64,000 bases of DNA from Afipia sp049747295 (lineage in GTDB: Bacteria > Pseudomonadota > Alphaproteobacteria > Rhizobiales > Xanthobacteraceae), in the NCBI RefSeq assembly GCF_049747295.1, contig NZ_JBMHJM010000001.1:3038001-3102000 (forward strand). Direction: 5' to 3'. The stretch's first letter is position 1, and each line of letters opens with the position of its first letter. Under the pieces are notes generated by a model. The model was not told the DNA's origin, did not search any database, and saw only the letters and a list, made by a program, of their open reading frames with translations. Positions 1-8,775 of this stretch are shown piece by piece. Made by a program: the position numbers and the translations under genes.

Positions 1-2
1 GA

Positions 3-350
3 CCGCTGATTGGCTGGCTCGCGCTCAAAGATGATGATCCCGTTTCGCATGAAGTCGGCTGGGCGCGCCGCGCGGCGTTTCATGCCGCGCTCGAAGCCAT
101 CGATGGCGACACGTCCGCGGAGGCAGAGATGCTGCGGCTTGAATACCGGCAGATGCTCGACAAGGCGGAAAGTGATCCCGATGGCATCACGTCGAGTGAG
201 CTCCCAGCGGATCCGCTGCGCCGTCAGGCGATCAGTGCAGCGCGGCGTGTGCTGTTTGAGATGCGCAATTCCGGTGAAATCGGTGACGATGCATTTCACC
301 GGCTGGAAGAGGAGTTCGACTGGGCTGAACTGAGCGCGACGGCGTCTTAA
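3..350 (+). CDS. Na+/H+ antiporter, C-terminal fragment (gene starts before the window)
   Basis: The reading frame is open from the first bases of the window to the TAA at 348-350, so this is the 3' end of a longer gene. The fragment is soluble and charged, with a motif resembling the cytoplasmic tail of CPA1-type Na+/H+ antiporters (RRQAISAARRVLFEMRNSGE, then an acidic DDAFHRLEEEFDWAEL end). An internal ATG at 129 is not a likely start, because coding character continues upstream of it. The membrane domain lies outside the window, so the transporter identity rests on the tail alone. A bidirectional terminator hairpin follows at 373-402. Confidence 0.7.
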   Translation, partial: PLIGWLALKDDDPVSHEVGWARRAAFHAALEAIDGDTSAEAEMLRLEYRQMLDKAESDPDGITSSELPADPLRRQAISAARRVLFEMRNSGEIGDDAFHRLEEEFDWAELSATAS

Positions 351-372
351 GAGCACCGCGCGCAGAGAAGGC

Positions 373-402
373 AATCCTCTCCCAAAGGGGAGAGGATTTT
401 TT
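373..402. terminator. Rho-independent terminator between the antiporter gene and carA
   Basis: An 11-bp stem (AATCCTCTCCC / GGGAGAGGATT) with a 4-nt loop is followed by six T residues on the + strand. It lies between two convergent genes and can serve both; in the leftward direction the stem begins with an A-rich 3' side. Confidence 0.85.
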
Positions 403-404
403 CG

Positions 405-1595
405 TTAGGCGCGCTTTTTCTCGCGCATCAGCTCAGCGAAGCGCTTGAACAGGTAGTGCGAGTCGCGCGGGCCCGGTGACGCTTCCGGGTGGTACTGCAC
501 CGAGAACACCGGCTTGTCTTTCAGCGCGATGCCGCAGTTGGATTCATCGAACAGCGAAATGTGGGTCTGCTCGACATTGTCCGGCAGCGTGGTCTTGTCC
601 ACGGCGAAACCGTGGTTCATCGAGGTGATCTCGACCTTGCCGGTGGTCATGTCCTTCACCGGGTGATTGGCCCCGTGATGGCCCTGATGCATTTTCATGG
701 TCTTGCCGCCGACGGCGAGACCGAGCATCTGGTGACCGAGGCAGATGCCGAAGGTCGGCGTACCGGATTCGATCACTTTCTGGATCACCGGCACAGCGTA
801 TTCGCCGGTCGCAGCCGGATCGCCGGGACCGTTGGACAGAAACACCCCATCCGGCTTCATCGCCAGAATGTCTTCGGCGGGCGTCTTGGCGTTGACCACC
901 GTGACCTTGCAGCCTTCACCTGCGAGCAATCGCAGAATGTTGCGCTTGATGCCGTAGTCGACCGCGACGACGTTGAATTCCGGCTTGTCCAGCTTGCCGA
1001 AGCCCTTGTCCCATTGCCACGGCGTCTCGTTCCAGTCGAAACGCTGGGCGCTGGTGACCATCGGGACAAGGTCCATGCCCTCGAGGCCCGGCCACTCGCG
1101 GGCTTCTTCCTTGAGACCGTGCAGATCGAACTTGCCGTCCCTGGAATGGGCGATCACGGCGTTCGGCATGCCCTTGCTGCGGATCAGCGCCGTCAACGCG
1201 CGGGTGTCGATCCCAGCCAGGCCGATGATGCCGCGCGCCTTCAGCCACTGATCGAGGTGCTTGGTCGCGCGGTAGTTCGACGGATCGGTAATCGATGCGC
1301 GCAGGATCACTCCGCGTGCACCCGGCGTCGCCGCCATATTCACCGTCTCGATATCCTCGTCGTTGGTGCCGACGTTGCCGATATGAGGGAAAGTGAAGGT
1401 GATGAGCTGCCCGGCATAGGACGGATCGGTGAGGATCTCCTCATAGCCGGTCATGGCGGTGTTGAAGCAGACTTCGCCCACAGCTTGGCCTTCCGCGCCG
1501 AGGCCGAAGCCTTCCAGCACGGTGCCGTCGGCGAGCACGAGGAGCGCGGTCGGTTTGAGGTCCGGCCAGGCTGAGGAATTTTCGGATGTTGTCAT
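405..1595 (-). CDS. carA: Carbamoyl-phosphate synthase small chain (glutamine amidotransferase)
   Basis: CarA hydrolyses glutamine and passes ammonia to CarB for carbamoyl phosphate synthesis, which feeds the arginine and pyrimidine pathways in the cytoplasm. The 396-residue length is normal. The N-terminal half is the CPSase small-chain domain (GYEEILTDPSYAGQ near residues 50-63). The C-terminal half is a class I glutamine amidotransferase, with nucleophile Cys285 in GICLGHQ and the His369/Glu371 pair in YHPEASPGP. The conserved FLSNGPGDP segment is near residue 252. The ATG at 1595 matches the family N-terminus. carB is not in the window. A carA, yqeY, dnaG, rpoD arrangement is usual in Bradyrhizobium relatives; here other genes are interspersed. 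Confidence 0.97.
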   Translation of the reverse strand: MTTSENSSAWPDLKPTALLVLADGTVLEGFGLGAEGQAVGEVCFNTAMTGYEEILTDPSYAGQLITFTFPHIGNVGTNDEDIETVNMAATPGARGVILRASITDPSNYRATKHLDQWLKARGIIGLAGIDTRALTALIRSKGMPNAVIAHSRDGKFDLHGLKEEAREWPGLEGMDLVPMVTSAQRFDWNETPWQWDKGFGKLDKPEFNVVAVDYGIKRNILRLLAGEGCKVTVVNAKTPAEDILAMKPDGVFLSNGPGDPAATGEYAVPVIQKVIESGTPTFGICLGHQMLGLAVGGKTMKMHQGHHGANHPVKDMTTGKVEITSMNHGFAVDKTTLPDNVEQTHISLFDESNCGIALKDKPVFSVQYHPEASPGPRDSHYLFKRFAELMREKKRA

Positions 1596-1751
1596 AAGCC
1601 TATGACATAGCCCTTGCGCTGCGGCGCGTCAAAGGCGGAGGGGCCTGAAATTCATGCCATTTGCACATATTTGACACCCGCCGAGCGCCCCCTAATCTGG
1701 TTTCCAGCCGCGCGGGAACACAAGACGCGGTACGGGGCGGGAGACAGGTTA

Positions 1752-3344
1752 ATGAACTCAGCGGGGAATACGCCGGATTTGAGCCAGATCCATTCCGGCG
1801 GCGCGATCGGCGGGTTGATTGTCAACGCGATTGCCCGGTTCGGGGACCGGCCCGCCATCGCGGATGGCCGCGTGCGGTGGACCTACACAGAATTCGGCGA
1901 GGTGGTCGGCCGCTTCATCACCCTGTTCCGGTCGCTTAACCTCACGAAGGGCAGCGCGCTGTCGATCCTCTCCAGCAACCGTGCTGAAGCGTGGGCGGCG
2001 ATCTGTGCCGCGCTGGTGATGGGCGTGCGCTACACGCCGCTACATCCGATGGCCGCGGAAGATGATCATGCTTTCATCATCGCGGATGCGGAAATCGATG
2101 TGTTGATCGTCGAGGGGGGCAAGTTCGCCCCGCGCGGGCTGGCGATCAAGGCGCGCGTCCCCGGTCTTAAGCACCTGTTCTCGTTCGGCCCGATGGACGG
2201 CGCTCGCGATATCATCCCCGTGCTCGATGGCGTCGCGCCTGCGCCGCTTGTGGATGAGAGTGCCGCGCATGAAATTGCATTTCTCGCCTATACCGGCGGT
2301 ACCACCGGCCGCTCCAAGGGTGTCATGCTGTCTCACCGCGCCCTGGTGACGATGACCTTGCTGATGTTCGGGGATTGGGATTGGCCGCAGGACATCCGCT
2401 TCCTCGCCGCCACACCGATCAGTCATTCCGCCGGCGTGACGCTGTTCCCAGTGATGATGCGCGGCGGCCTGATGCGGTTGGTGCAGGGCTTCGAGCCTGA
2501 AGTTTACGCAGGCGTCGTTGCCGCGGAGAAGATCAACGCGACATTCCTAGTGCCCACCTTGATCTATGCGCTGATCGATAACGCGGATTTGCGCGCGCGC
2601 CACGATCTGTCATCGCTCGAAACAATCATCTATGGCGCGGCACCGATGTCGCCGGATCGCTTGCTCGAGGGCATGAAGATCTTCGGCAAGGTGTTCGTGC
2701 AACTCTACGGGCAAACCGAGGCGCCGCAGGTGATCACGTCAATGCGCAAGTGCGACCATGACGAGACGAAGCCGCACAGGTTCGGCTCCTGCGGACGGGC
2801 AAGCCCGATGGTCGAGGTCAAATTGTTCGATGCAGAGATGCGCGAGGTTGGTGTCGGCGAGCCGGGCGAAATCTGCGTGCGCGGTCCGTTGGTGATGGAC
2901 GGTTATTGGAAACGTCCGGACGCCAACGCCGACACGTTCAAGGGCGGCTGGTTGCACACCGGCGATGTCGCGGTCAAGGATGAGGAAGGCTATTTCTATA
3001 TCGTCGATCGCACCAAGGACATGATCATCTCCGGCGGATTCAATATCTATCCGCGCGAAGTGGAGGACGCACTGATGTCCCACCAGGCGGTGGCTTCAGC
3101 CGCGGTGATCGGCATTCCTGACGAGAAATGGGGCGAGGCGGTCAAGGCGTTCGTCGTGCTGAAAACCGGCGCGGCGACCGGCGTGACGGAGTTGCAGGCG
3201 CATGTGAAGGACAAGCGCGGCGCGCCATGGTCGCCGAAGACCATCGATGTCGTCGACGTGATTCCTGTGACTGGTCTCGGCAAGATCGATCGCAAGGCGC
3301 TGCGTGCGCCGTACTGGAAGGATCGCACGCGCGGCGTGGCGTAA
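1752..3344 (+). CDS. AMP-dependent acyl-CoA synthetase/ligase (ANL superfamily)
   Basis: The 530-residue protein belongs to the acyl-adenylate-forming family, which activates a carboxylic acid with ATP and transfers it to CoA. Signatures seen are the P-loop-like AYTGGTTGRSKGVMLSH (about residue 178), the YGQTEAPQ motif, the GWLHTGDVAVKDEEGY adenylate-binding segment, the hinge DRTKDMIISGGFNIYPREVE, and the catalytic Lys in TGLGKIDRKALR near the C-terminus. It looks like a FadD/long-chain or aryl-CoA ligase; the substrate cannot be read from the sequence. The frame is open further upstream, but the ATG at 1752 follows a GGGAGA-type ribosome site and starts the recognisable protein. The gene is monocistronic and divergent from carA. 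Confidence 0.9.
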   Translation: MNSAGNTPDLSQIHSGGAIGGLIVNAIARFGDRPAIADGRVRWTYTEFGEVVGRFITLFRSLNLTKGSALSILSSNRAEAWAAICAALVMGVRYTPLHPMAAEDDHAFIIADAEIDVLIVEGGKFAPRGLAIKARVPGLKHLFSFGPMDGARDIIPVLDGVAPAPLVDESAAHEIAFLAYTGGTTGRSKGVMLSHRALVTMTLLMFGDWDWPQDIRFLAATPISHSAGVTLFPVMMRGGLMRLVQGFEPEVYAGVVAAEKINATFLVPTLIYALIDNADLRARHDLSSLETIIYGAAPMSPDRLLEGMKIFGKVFVQLYGQTEAPQVITSMRKCDHDETKPHRFGSCGRASPMVEVKLFDAEMREVGVGEPGEICVRGPLVMDGYWKRPDANADTFKGGWLHTGDVAVKDEEGYFYIVDRTKDMIISGGFNIYPREVEDALMSHQAVASAAVIGIPDEKWGEAVKAFVVLKTGAATGVTELQAHVKDKRGAPWSPKTIDVVDVIPVTGLGKIDRKALRAPYWKDRTRGVA

Positions 3345-3364
3345 TGGGCTTGAGCCCAGCGGCA

Positions 3365-3979
3365 TCATCGTGCACGCGACAACGCCAGCCAGATGCCGCC
3401 GCCGATCATGAACCCGCCCGAGATGCGCGAAATCAGGCGCGCCCTTCGCGCGGAGAGAATTTTGCCGGCGCGGCCCGCCAGCAACGCGTATAAGCCATCA
3501 GATAATGCCGCGATGACCATAAAGGTGATGCCGAGCAGCATCACCTGAGGAAGATGATCGCGCTGCATGTCAACGAATTGCGGGATGAACGCGCCGAAGA
3601 ACACCAGCACCTTCGGATTGCTGAGCAGCACGAGAAAGCCCTGCAGGAAAAAGCCTCCACGCGGCGGCGGAAGTTTCTCGTCGGAGCCGAGCAGAGCAGG
3701 CGTGCGGATCAGCTTGATGCCAAGCCAGACCAGATAGGCTGCACCGGCCAGTCGCACCCATTCGAACCAGTAGCCCATCGTCGCCATCAGTGACGTGAGG
3801 CCGACGGCAATGATGCCGATCACGATGGCCAGCCCGAGTTGCGCGCCCGCGATGTTGGTGAGCGCGGCGCGTGTGCCGTAGCGCAAACCGTTGGCGATCA
3901 CGAGCGTGACGATCGGGCCGGGGAGAATCGCCAGCGCAATGCAGGCGGCGACATAAGCGAGATAGAGCTGAAGTGACAT
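3365..3979 (-). CDS. LysE/RhtB-family amino-acid exporter
   Basis: A 204-residue inner-membrane protein with about six hydrophobic helices. The N-terminus (LYLAYVAACIALAILPGP) carries the Pro-Gly-Pro signature of the LysE/RhtB superfamily, and FLVLLSNPKVLVFFGAFIPQF is the second conserved block (NPK). These proteins export amino acids or derivatives such as homoserine lactone using the proton gradient; the substrate here is unknown. The ATG at 3979 is preferred over one nine codons upstream because it begins the family-typical MSLQLYLAY. It is convergent with the acyl-CoA ligase and divergent from the ArsR operon. Confidence 0.9.
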   Translation of the reverse strand: MSLQLYLAYVAACIALAILPGPIVTLVIANGLRYGTRAALTNIAGAQLGLAIVIGIIAVGLTSLMATMGYWFEWVRLAGAAYLVWLGIKLIRTPALLGSDEKLPPPRGGFFLQGFLVLLSNPKVLVFFGAFIPQFVDMQRDHLPQVMLLGITFMVIAALSDGLYALLAGRAGKILSARRARLISRISGGFMIGGGIWLALSRAR

Positions 3980-4059
3980 GATGTTTCCAATGCTGTGCCG
4001 CATCAAAGGATGAGGCTTTGCGAAAATGCAAGCTGTCTGAAGTTCCTTCTCGGCATTAC

Positions 4060-4089
4060 TTGACAGGCAACCATTTGGTTGCCTATTAT
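4060..4089 (+). promoter_or_regulatory. Promoter with an ArsR-type operator filling the spacer
   Basis: TTGACA at 4060-4065 and TATTAT at 4084-4089 form a near-consensus sigma-70 promoter with an 18-nt spacer. The spacer is exactly one palindrome, GGCAACC-ATTT-GGTTGCC (4066-4083). A repressor bound there would block RNA polymerase, the usual design for ArsR autoregulation. The predicted start point, about seven bases past the -10, falls on or next to the ATG at 4097, and no Shine-Dalgarno is present, so the message is probably leaderless. Confidence 0.85.
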
Positions 4090-4096
4090 TTCGACC

Positions 4097-4411
4097 ATGG
4101 ATGAGGTCTTCAAGGCGCTGGCCGATGTTTCACGACGCTCGCTGCTGGACCGGCTTCATGCCCGCAACGGACAGACGTTGCTCGAACTCTGTGACGGCCT
4201 CGCCATGACGCGGCAGGCCGTGACCAAGCACCTCGCGATTCTGGAAGCGGCCAATCTTGTGACGTCGATCAAGCACGGCCGCGAAAAGCTGCACTACCTG
4301 AACCCGTTGCCGATCCATGAGATCGGCGAGCGGTGGATCAAGAAATTCGAGCGCGGCAAGCTCGCCGCGCTCAGCGAATTGAAACGGCAATTGGAGAAGC
4401 GTGATGAGTAA
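4097..4411 (+). CDS. ArsR-family winged-helix repressor of the SRPBCC operon
   Basis: A 104-residue winged-helix protein. It begins MDEVFKALADVSRRSLLDRL, and the recognition region LAMTRQAVTKHLAILEAANLV near residues 38-58 is typical of ArsR regulators. The metal-binding ELCVCDL-type motif is replaced by LLELCDGLAMTRQ, so this is the non-metal subgroup usually paired with AHSA1/SRPBCC proteins. The start at 4097 is chosen because the promoter leaves no room for a longer message. The stop overlaps the next ATG (4404). It probably represses its own operon through the palindrome at 4066-4083. The inducer is unknown. Confidence 0.9.
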   Translation: MDEVFKALADVSRRSLLDRLHARNGQTLLELCDGLAMTRQAVTKHLAILEAANLVTSIKHGREKLHYLNPLPIHEIGERWIKKFERGKLAALSELKRQLEKRDE

Positions 4412-4871
4412 GCCGGAATTCGTCTATGTGACCTTTATCGAGACCACCGCCGAAAAATTGTGGCAAGCGCTGACATCGAGTGATTTCACCGCACTCTATT
4501 GGTTCGGCTACCGCGTCAACGCGGATTGGAGCGTCGGATCGCCTTACAAATTCTTCAAGGAGGGAAGCAAAAGCGTCGAAGGCAAAGTGCTCGAATCGGA
4601 TCCGCCGTACCGTCTTGCTTACTCGTGGATGCCATGCGCCCCTGAATTCGCTCATGAACGTCCCTCGCGCGTCGCGTTCGACATCGAACCGCATGGCAAG
4701 GTCGTCAAGCTCGTCGTGACCCATGACGAATTCGAGGACGGCAGCCAATCGTTCCTGACGGTTTCCCAGGGCTGGCCGGTGGTCCTTTCCAATCTCAAGA
4801 GCCTGCTGGAAGTCGGTCATTCACTGTTGCCGCTTCCTCCCGGCGTCGATGTTCGGAGTGTCGAAGCATGA
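4404..4871 (+). CDS. SRPBCC (AHSA1-like) domain protein, first of a pair
   Basis: A 155-residue protein with the START/Bet v1-like AHSA1 pattern: FVYVTFIETTAEKLWQALTS at the N-terminus, a central GKVLESDPPYRLAYSW strand, and a C-terminal helix ending GWPVVLSNLKSLLEVG. The fold forms a hydrophobic pocket, and the ligand is unknown. The ATG at 4404 overlaps the arsR stop by eight bases and has GGAG upstream at 4393-4396; its own TGA overlaps the next start (ATGA), so the three genes are translationally coupled. The paired ArsR-SRPBCC arrangement is widespread in proteobacteria. Confidence 0.9.
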   Translation: MSKPEFVYVTFIETTAEKLWQALTSSDFTALYWFGYRVNADWSVGSPYKFFKEGSKSVEGKVLESDPPYRLAYSWMPCAPEFAHERPSRVAFDIEPHGKVVKLVVTHDEFEDGSQSFLTVSQGWPVVLSNLKSLLEVGHSLLPLPPGVDVRSVEA

Positions 4872-5386
4872 TTGACATCGCTGCCTTTAAGCCGACGGTC
4901 GTCTACACGATCTACATCGCGTCCACGCCTGACAAAGTCTGGGAAGCGCTGACGCGTGCAGAATTCAGCAAGAAGTACTTTTCAAGCTTTGGCGTCGAAG
5001 TCGAATTGAAAGTCGGAGGCCAGTTCCGCGTTAAGGCGCCGGACGGATCGGATCACATTACGGGCGAAGTTGTCGAATGCGATCCGCCGCGCCGGCTGAC
5101 CGTGACGTGGGATGTGAACTGGCCAGGACTTGTCGAAAAGCTCGGCTCGACGCTCGTGACCTACGATGTCGAGCAGGCGGGCGACTCCGTCCGCCTGACG
5201 ATGACGCAGGCCAACGACCGGCCGATCGATGACGATATCCTGTCCGGCGGCCGCATGGGCTGGCCTGCGATCCTGTCCAATCTCAAGAGCCTGCTCGAGA
5301 CGGGCATCACGATGTCCATCAAGATGGAGCCGCCGGTGCGCATGCTGGAAGCTCTGAAAAAGCTGGGAATCAAGATTCCCTCGTAA
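4868..5386 (+). CDS. SRPBCC (AHSA1-like) domain protein, second of a pair
   Basis: A 172-residue paralogue of the preceding protein, with the same blocks in the same order (VVYTIYIASTPDKVWEALTR; GEVVECDPPRRLTVTWDV; GWPAILSNLKSLLETG). The two probably arose by tandem duplication and may form a heterodimer; that is an inference. The start ATG overlaps the upstream TGA. It is the last gene of the ArsR-controlled operon, and the following gene is convergent. Confidence 0.9.
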   Translation: MIDIAAFKPTVVYTIYIASTPDKVWEALTRAEFSKKYFSSFGVEVELKVGGQFRVKAPDGSDHITGEVVECDPPRRLTVTWDVNWPGLVEKLGSTLVTYDVEQAGDSVRLTMTQANDRPIDDDILSGGRMGWPAILSNLKSLLETGITMSIKMEPPVRMLEALKKLGIKIPS

Positions 5387-5455
5387 ATCCACGACAGGGC
5401 CGTCTGGATCGCATCCGGTGTCGCTTCCGTGTGAAGCGACACCGACTCTGCAATG

Positions 5456-7066
5456 CTAGCCCAGCGCGCGCAACTCACGCCGCAGCACCTTGCCGGTTGC
5501 TGTCAGCGGCAAAGCATCGGTGAACTGGATATGGCGCGGATATTCGTGCGCGGCGAGTTGCACCTTGACGAAATCCTGAATCTCCCGGGCGAGCGCATCG
5601 CTCGCCTCATGGCCTGGACGCAGCACGATCCAGGCCTTGATGGCTTCGGTGCGTATCGGATCAGGAATGCCGACAACGGCAGCGATGGCCACTGCTGGAT
5701 GCTTCAACAACGTGTGCTCGATTTCCGATGGACCGATGCGATAACCCGCACTGGTAATGACATCATCCTCGCGGCTGACGTACCAGAAATAGCCGTCGTT
5801 ATCCTGCACGCCGAGATCACCGGTGAGCAGAAAGCCGCCGGCGTACTTCTTCGTCGTCGCGTCCGGGTTGCTCCAGTATTCGAGCATCATGCAGGGGTTC
5901 GGTGCCCGCACGCCGATGATGCCGCGCTCGCCGCGCGGTAATTCCTCGCCTTGCTCGTTGATGATGCAGACGTCGAAGCCCGGCGTCGCCTTGCCCATGG
6001 AGCCGGGCTTGATCGGAAACAGGCTTGAATTGTTACCGACCACGAGATTGCATTCGGTCTGGCCGTAGATCTCGTGCGCATTGACGCCGAACGTCGCACG
6101 CACCCAGTCGAGCAATTCGGCGCCAAGGGATTCTCCGCCGGTGAAAATGCTGCGCAGCCTCACACCGTCATGCTTGACGTTGGCCTGCCGCATCAATTTC
6201 AAGGCCGTGGGCGGTAGGAAGACGTTGCGGACGTTGTGATCCGCCATCAGTTGCATCGCCGCTTGCGGTTCGAATTTCTTGGCACGATGACCGAGCATCG
6301 GCACGCCGTGGTACCACGCCGGAAACAGCGCATCGAACAGCCCGCCGATCCACGCCCAGTCCGCCGGCGTCCACATCAGATCGCCAGGCTTCGGGAAGAA
6401 GTCATGGGCCATTTCCACATTCGGCAGGTGGCCGAGCAGCACGCGATGCGCATGCAGCGCGCCTTTCGGGTTTCCGGTGGTGCCCGATGTGTAGATGATA
6501 ATGGCGGGATCGTCGGCGCGGGTGTCGACGGTCGCAAAATCTTCCGACGCTTCCTCGATGGCCTGCCAGAACGGCTTTGCGCCGGCATGGATCGTTCCGC
6601 TGGTGACATAGATGTCCTGCAGATGCGGCAAGCGATCGCGGATCTTTGTCAGCTTGTCCCAGCCGCTTTCATCGGTGATGACGGCTTTCGCATGGCTGTT
6701 GGATAACCTGAATTCCAGTGCGTCTTCACCGAACAGCGTGAACAGCGGCACCGAGACGAGACCTGATCGGAATGCCGCGAGGTGAGCGATCGGCAACTCG
6801 ACGGATTGCGAGAGAAACACGGCGACGCGATCGCCACGCTGCAGGCCGTCAGCCTTCAGCACACTGGCGAAGCGCTTTGAGAGGGCGCTCATCTCGTCGA
6901 ACGACAGCCGCTGCGTGGCGCCGCTCTCGTCAACATAGATCAGTGCGAGATTGTCAGCGCCATTTGCATGCCGATCGCAGCAGGCCGTTGCCATATTGAA
7001 CCGCTCCGGAACCTCCCAGCGGAAATTCCGGTACAGATCGTCGTAGCTGCTGGTCTCAAGAAGCAT
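5456..7066 (-). CDS. AMP-dependent acyl-CoA synthetase, acetyl/medium-chain type
   Basis: A 536-residue ANL-family ligase that forms an acyl-CoA from a free acid, ATP and CoA. Visible motifs are IIYTSGTTGNPKGALHAH (ATP-binding), HEIYGQTECNLVVGN, GFLLTGDLGVQDNDGYFWYVSREDDVI, and the C-terminal catalytic Lys in LTATGKVLRRELRAL. The N-terminus (FRWEVPERFNMATACCDRHA) resembles the ACSM/AcsA-like medium-chain branch rather than FadD. The ATG at 7066 is preferred over upstream in-frame codons because it begins the conserved part. It differs clearly from the ligase at 1752, so the two are not a recent duplication. The substrate is unknown. Confidence 0.9.
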   Translation of the reverse strand: MLLETSSYDDLYRNFRWEVPERFNMATACCDRHANGADNLALIYVDESGATQRLSFDEMSALSKRFASVLKADGLQRGDRVAVFLSQSVELPIAHLAAFRSGLVSVPLFTLFGEDALEFRLSNSHAKAVITDESGWDKLTKIRDRLPHLQDIYVTSGTIHAGAKPFWQAIEEASEDFATVDTRADDPAIIIYTSGTTGNPKGALHAHRVLLGHLPNVEMAHDFFPKPGDLMWTPADWAWIGGLFDALFPAWYHGVPMLGHRAKKFEPQAAMQLMADHNVRNVFLPPTALKLMRQANVKHDGVRLRSIFTGGESLGAELLDWVRATFGVNAHEIYGQTECNLVVGNNSSLFPIKPGSMGKATPGFDVCIINEQGEELPRGERGIIGVRAPNPCMMLEYWSNPDATTKKYAGGFLLTGDLGVQDNDGYFWYVSREDDVITSAGYRIGPSEIEHTLLKHPAVAIAAVVGIPDPIRTEAIKAWIVLRPGHEASDALAREIQDFVKVQLAAHEYPRHIQFTDALPLTATGKVLRRELRALG

Positions 7067-7210
7067 GTCGGTTGGCCTTCGCGTTTCTTCCCCGAGTTTT
7101 GAATGGGAGCGTAGCGAAGACTTAGGGTCGGCAACAACCGAATAATCAGGGCGAAAGAAAACTCGCGCTGCCCATTGGGGAAACGCGAGTTGCAAGACGT
7201 AATCAGCCGA

Positions 7211-7666
7211 CTAGCCCGTCAGTGCAGCCTTCACCAGACCGCTGGCCTTGCCGAAGTCCATCTGGCCGGCGTATTTAGCCTTCAAAGCGGCAATCACCTT
7301 GCCCATGTCCTTCATGCCGGCGGCGCCGGTTTCCGAGATCACGGCGCTGATCGCGGCCTTCACTTCGTCTTCGGACATTTGCTTCGGCAGATAGGCCGAA
7401 ATCACCGCGATTTCCGCGCGCTCCTGATCGGCGAGTTCGGCTCGGCCGCCCTTGTCATAGAGTTCGACCGATTCCTGCCGCTGCTTGATCATCTTCTGCA
7501 GCACGCCGAGGACGTCGTCATCGCTGAGCGGCGGCTTGCCCTGTCCACGGGCTTCGATGTCCGCATTCTTCAACGTCGAATTGACCATGCGCAGGGTGGA
7601 CAGCTTGCGCTCGTCCTTGGCCTTCATCGCCTCTTTGACGGCGTTATTGATGTCATCGCGCAGCAT
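7211..7666 (-). CDS. yqeY: GatB/YqeY domain protein
   Basis: A 151-residue cytoplasmic protein of the YqeY family, related to the tRNA-binding tail of GatB. It begins MLRDDINNAVKEAMKAKDERKLSTLRM and has the family motif EIAVISAYLPKQMSEDEV followed by MGKVIAALKAKY. The ATG at 7666 has GAAGGAGA just upstream. Its cellular role is poorly defined; many bacteria keep it near dnaG and rpoD, which are about 5 kb away here. It is not obviously co-transcribed with the flanking genes. Confidence 0.92.
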   Translation of the reverse strand: MLRDDINNAVKEAMKAKDERKLSTLRMVNSTLKNADIEARGQGKPPLSDDDVLGVLQKMIKQRQESVELYDKGGRAELADQERAEIAVISAYLPKQMSEDEVKAAISAVISETGAAGMKDMGKVIAALKAKYAGQMDFGKASGLVKAALTG

Positions 7667-7794
7667 CGGCGTCTCCTTCGCGGTCATGCAATCTGTGTGG
7701 AATTAGCCTGTGATGTAAGATGTTTCGCCGTCCCGCACAACCGCCGAGCCTGAGGCCGCCAGCGAGGCTGCCGCCTGATGCCCGGGCATGGCGT

Positions 7795-8496
7795 TTACAT
7801 CTTTAACCAGTCGAGCATCGCAGCCGTCGTGGCTTCGGGTTTCTCTAGCTGGACGAGATGACCGCAGTCCGGAATCACCACCAGCTTCGCGCCGGGAATG
7901 CCTGCGGCGAGTTCGGTGGAGAACACGTTCGGGACCATGTTGTCGGTATCGCTGGTCAGGATCAGCGTCGGACATTTGATCGACGGCAGGAGAGGGCGCG
8001 AATCCGAGCGGCTCATGATCGCCTCAAGCTGACCGATGAATGCATCGGGGCCGACGTCGTCCCCCATGTCGTGAACGATCGTTTGCAGGTCCGGGTCCTT
8101 CGATCGCGATGGGTGCACGAAGCTCGAAACCAGTCTGTCGAGGATGGCGCGATAGCCGCCGGCTCTGGTCTCCGCGATCCAGCCCTTGCGGCGCTCGGTG
8201 GCTTCCGGAGTTTCAGGGCTCGCGGACGTGCTGAGCAGCGCCAGCCGTTTCACGCGTGCCGGCGCCTGCCGCATGACTTCCAGACAGATGTAGCCGCCCA
8301 TGGAGTGCCCGGCGATGGCAAACTCATCGGGGGCCTCATCAAGAATACGCTTGGCGATCCCTGCCATGGTGTTGTCGCGGATGTGGTTGGCAAGGATCAC
8401 CGGACCGCGCTGCCACAGCGCCGGGATTTGAGGCGCATAGATCCGCGGCGAACAGGTGAGGCCGGGGACGAGAATGAGGGGAAGCGATTGGGGCAT
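7795..8496 (-). CDS. Alpha/beta hydrolase
   Basis: A 233-residue single-domain alpha/beta hydrolase. The start is MPQSLPLILVPGLTCSPRIY, the nucleophile elbow GHSMGG places Ser65, the acid is probably Asp in LILTSDTDNMVP, and the catalytic His is in PDCGHLVQLEKP near the C-terminus. No signal peptide is seen, so it acts in the cytoplasm. It resembles the esterase / MhpC-like group; the substrate cannot be deduced. Its neighbours give no pathway link. Confidence 0.88.
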   Translation of the reverse strand: MPQSLPLILVPGLTCSPRIYAPQIPALWQRGPVILANHIRDNTMAGIAKRILDEAPDEFAIAGHSMGGYICLEVMRQAPARVKRLALLSTSASPETPEATERRKGWIAETRAGGYRAILDRLVSSFVHPSRSKDPDLQTIVHDMGDDVGPDAFIGQLEAIMSRSDSRPLLPSIKCPTLILTSDTDNMVPNVFSTELAAGIPGAKLVVIPDCGHLVQLEKPEATTAAMLDWLKM

Positions 8497-8775
8497 GAAA
8501 TGGTCCTGTGCTGACGTCCGGCGACGTGCCGTTCTGGGCGGGACAATCGTCGGTCAGTCTAACCGGAACAAGGATTATATGGCGAGCCAGTCAGCCGCGC
8601 TGGCGTCAGGGCTGCCGGCTTTTGACGCGAACGCAGATGACCGCATTCGGGCCACGAACTCGGCGCCGGGGACTGCTCTCCGCCATCGCTAACAGGACCG
8701 AGCGATCGGTAGGGCCGACCGCTGTGCCTGTGATGGTCACTTCGTCAAGGAGACCTTGCGTGACATCTAGCGATC

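Noticed and set aside
489..1574. Long open frame (361 codons) on the strand opposite carA
   Set aside because: It is antisense to a full, well-conserved carA and has no domain; it is a codon-bias shadow typical of high-GC DNA.
8497..8775. Intergenic stretch after the hydrolase gene with open frames on both strands
   Set aside because: The frames lack ribosome sites and family sequence, and overlap the N-formylglutamate amidohydrolase gene. Nothing is called here.
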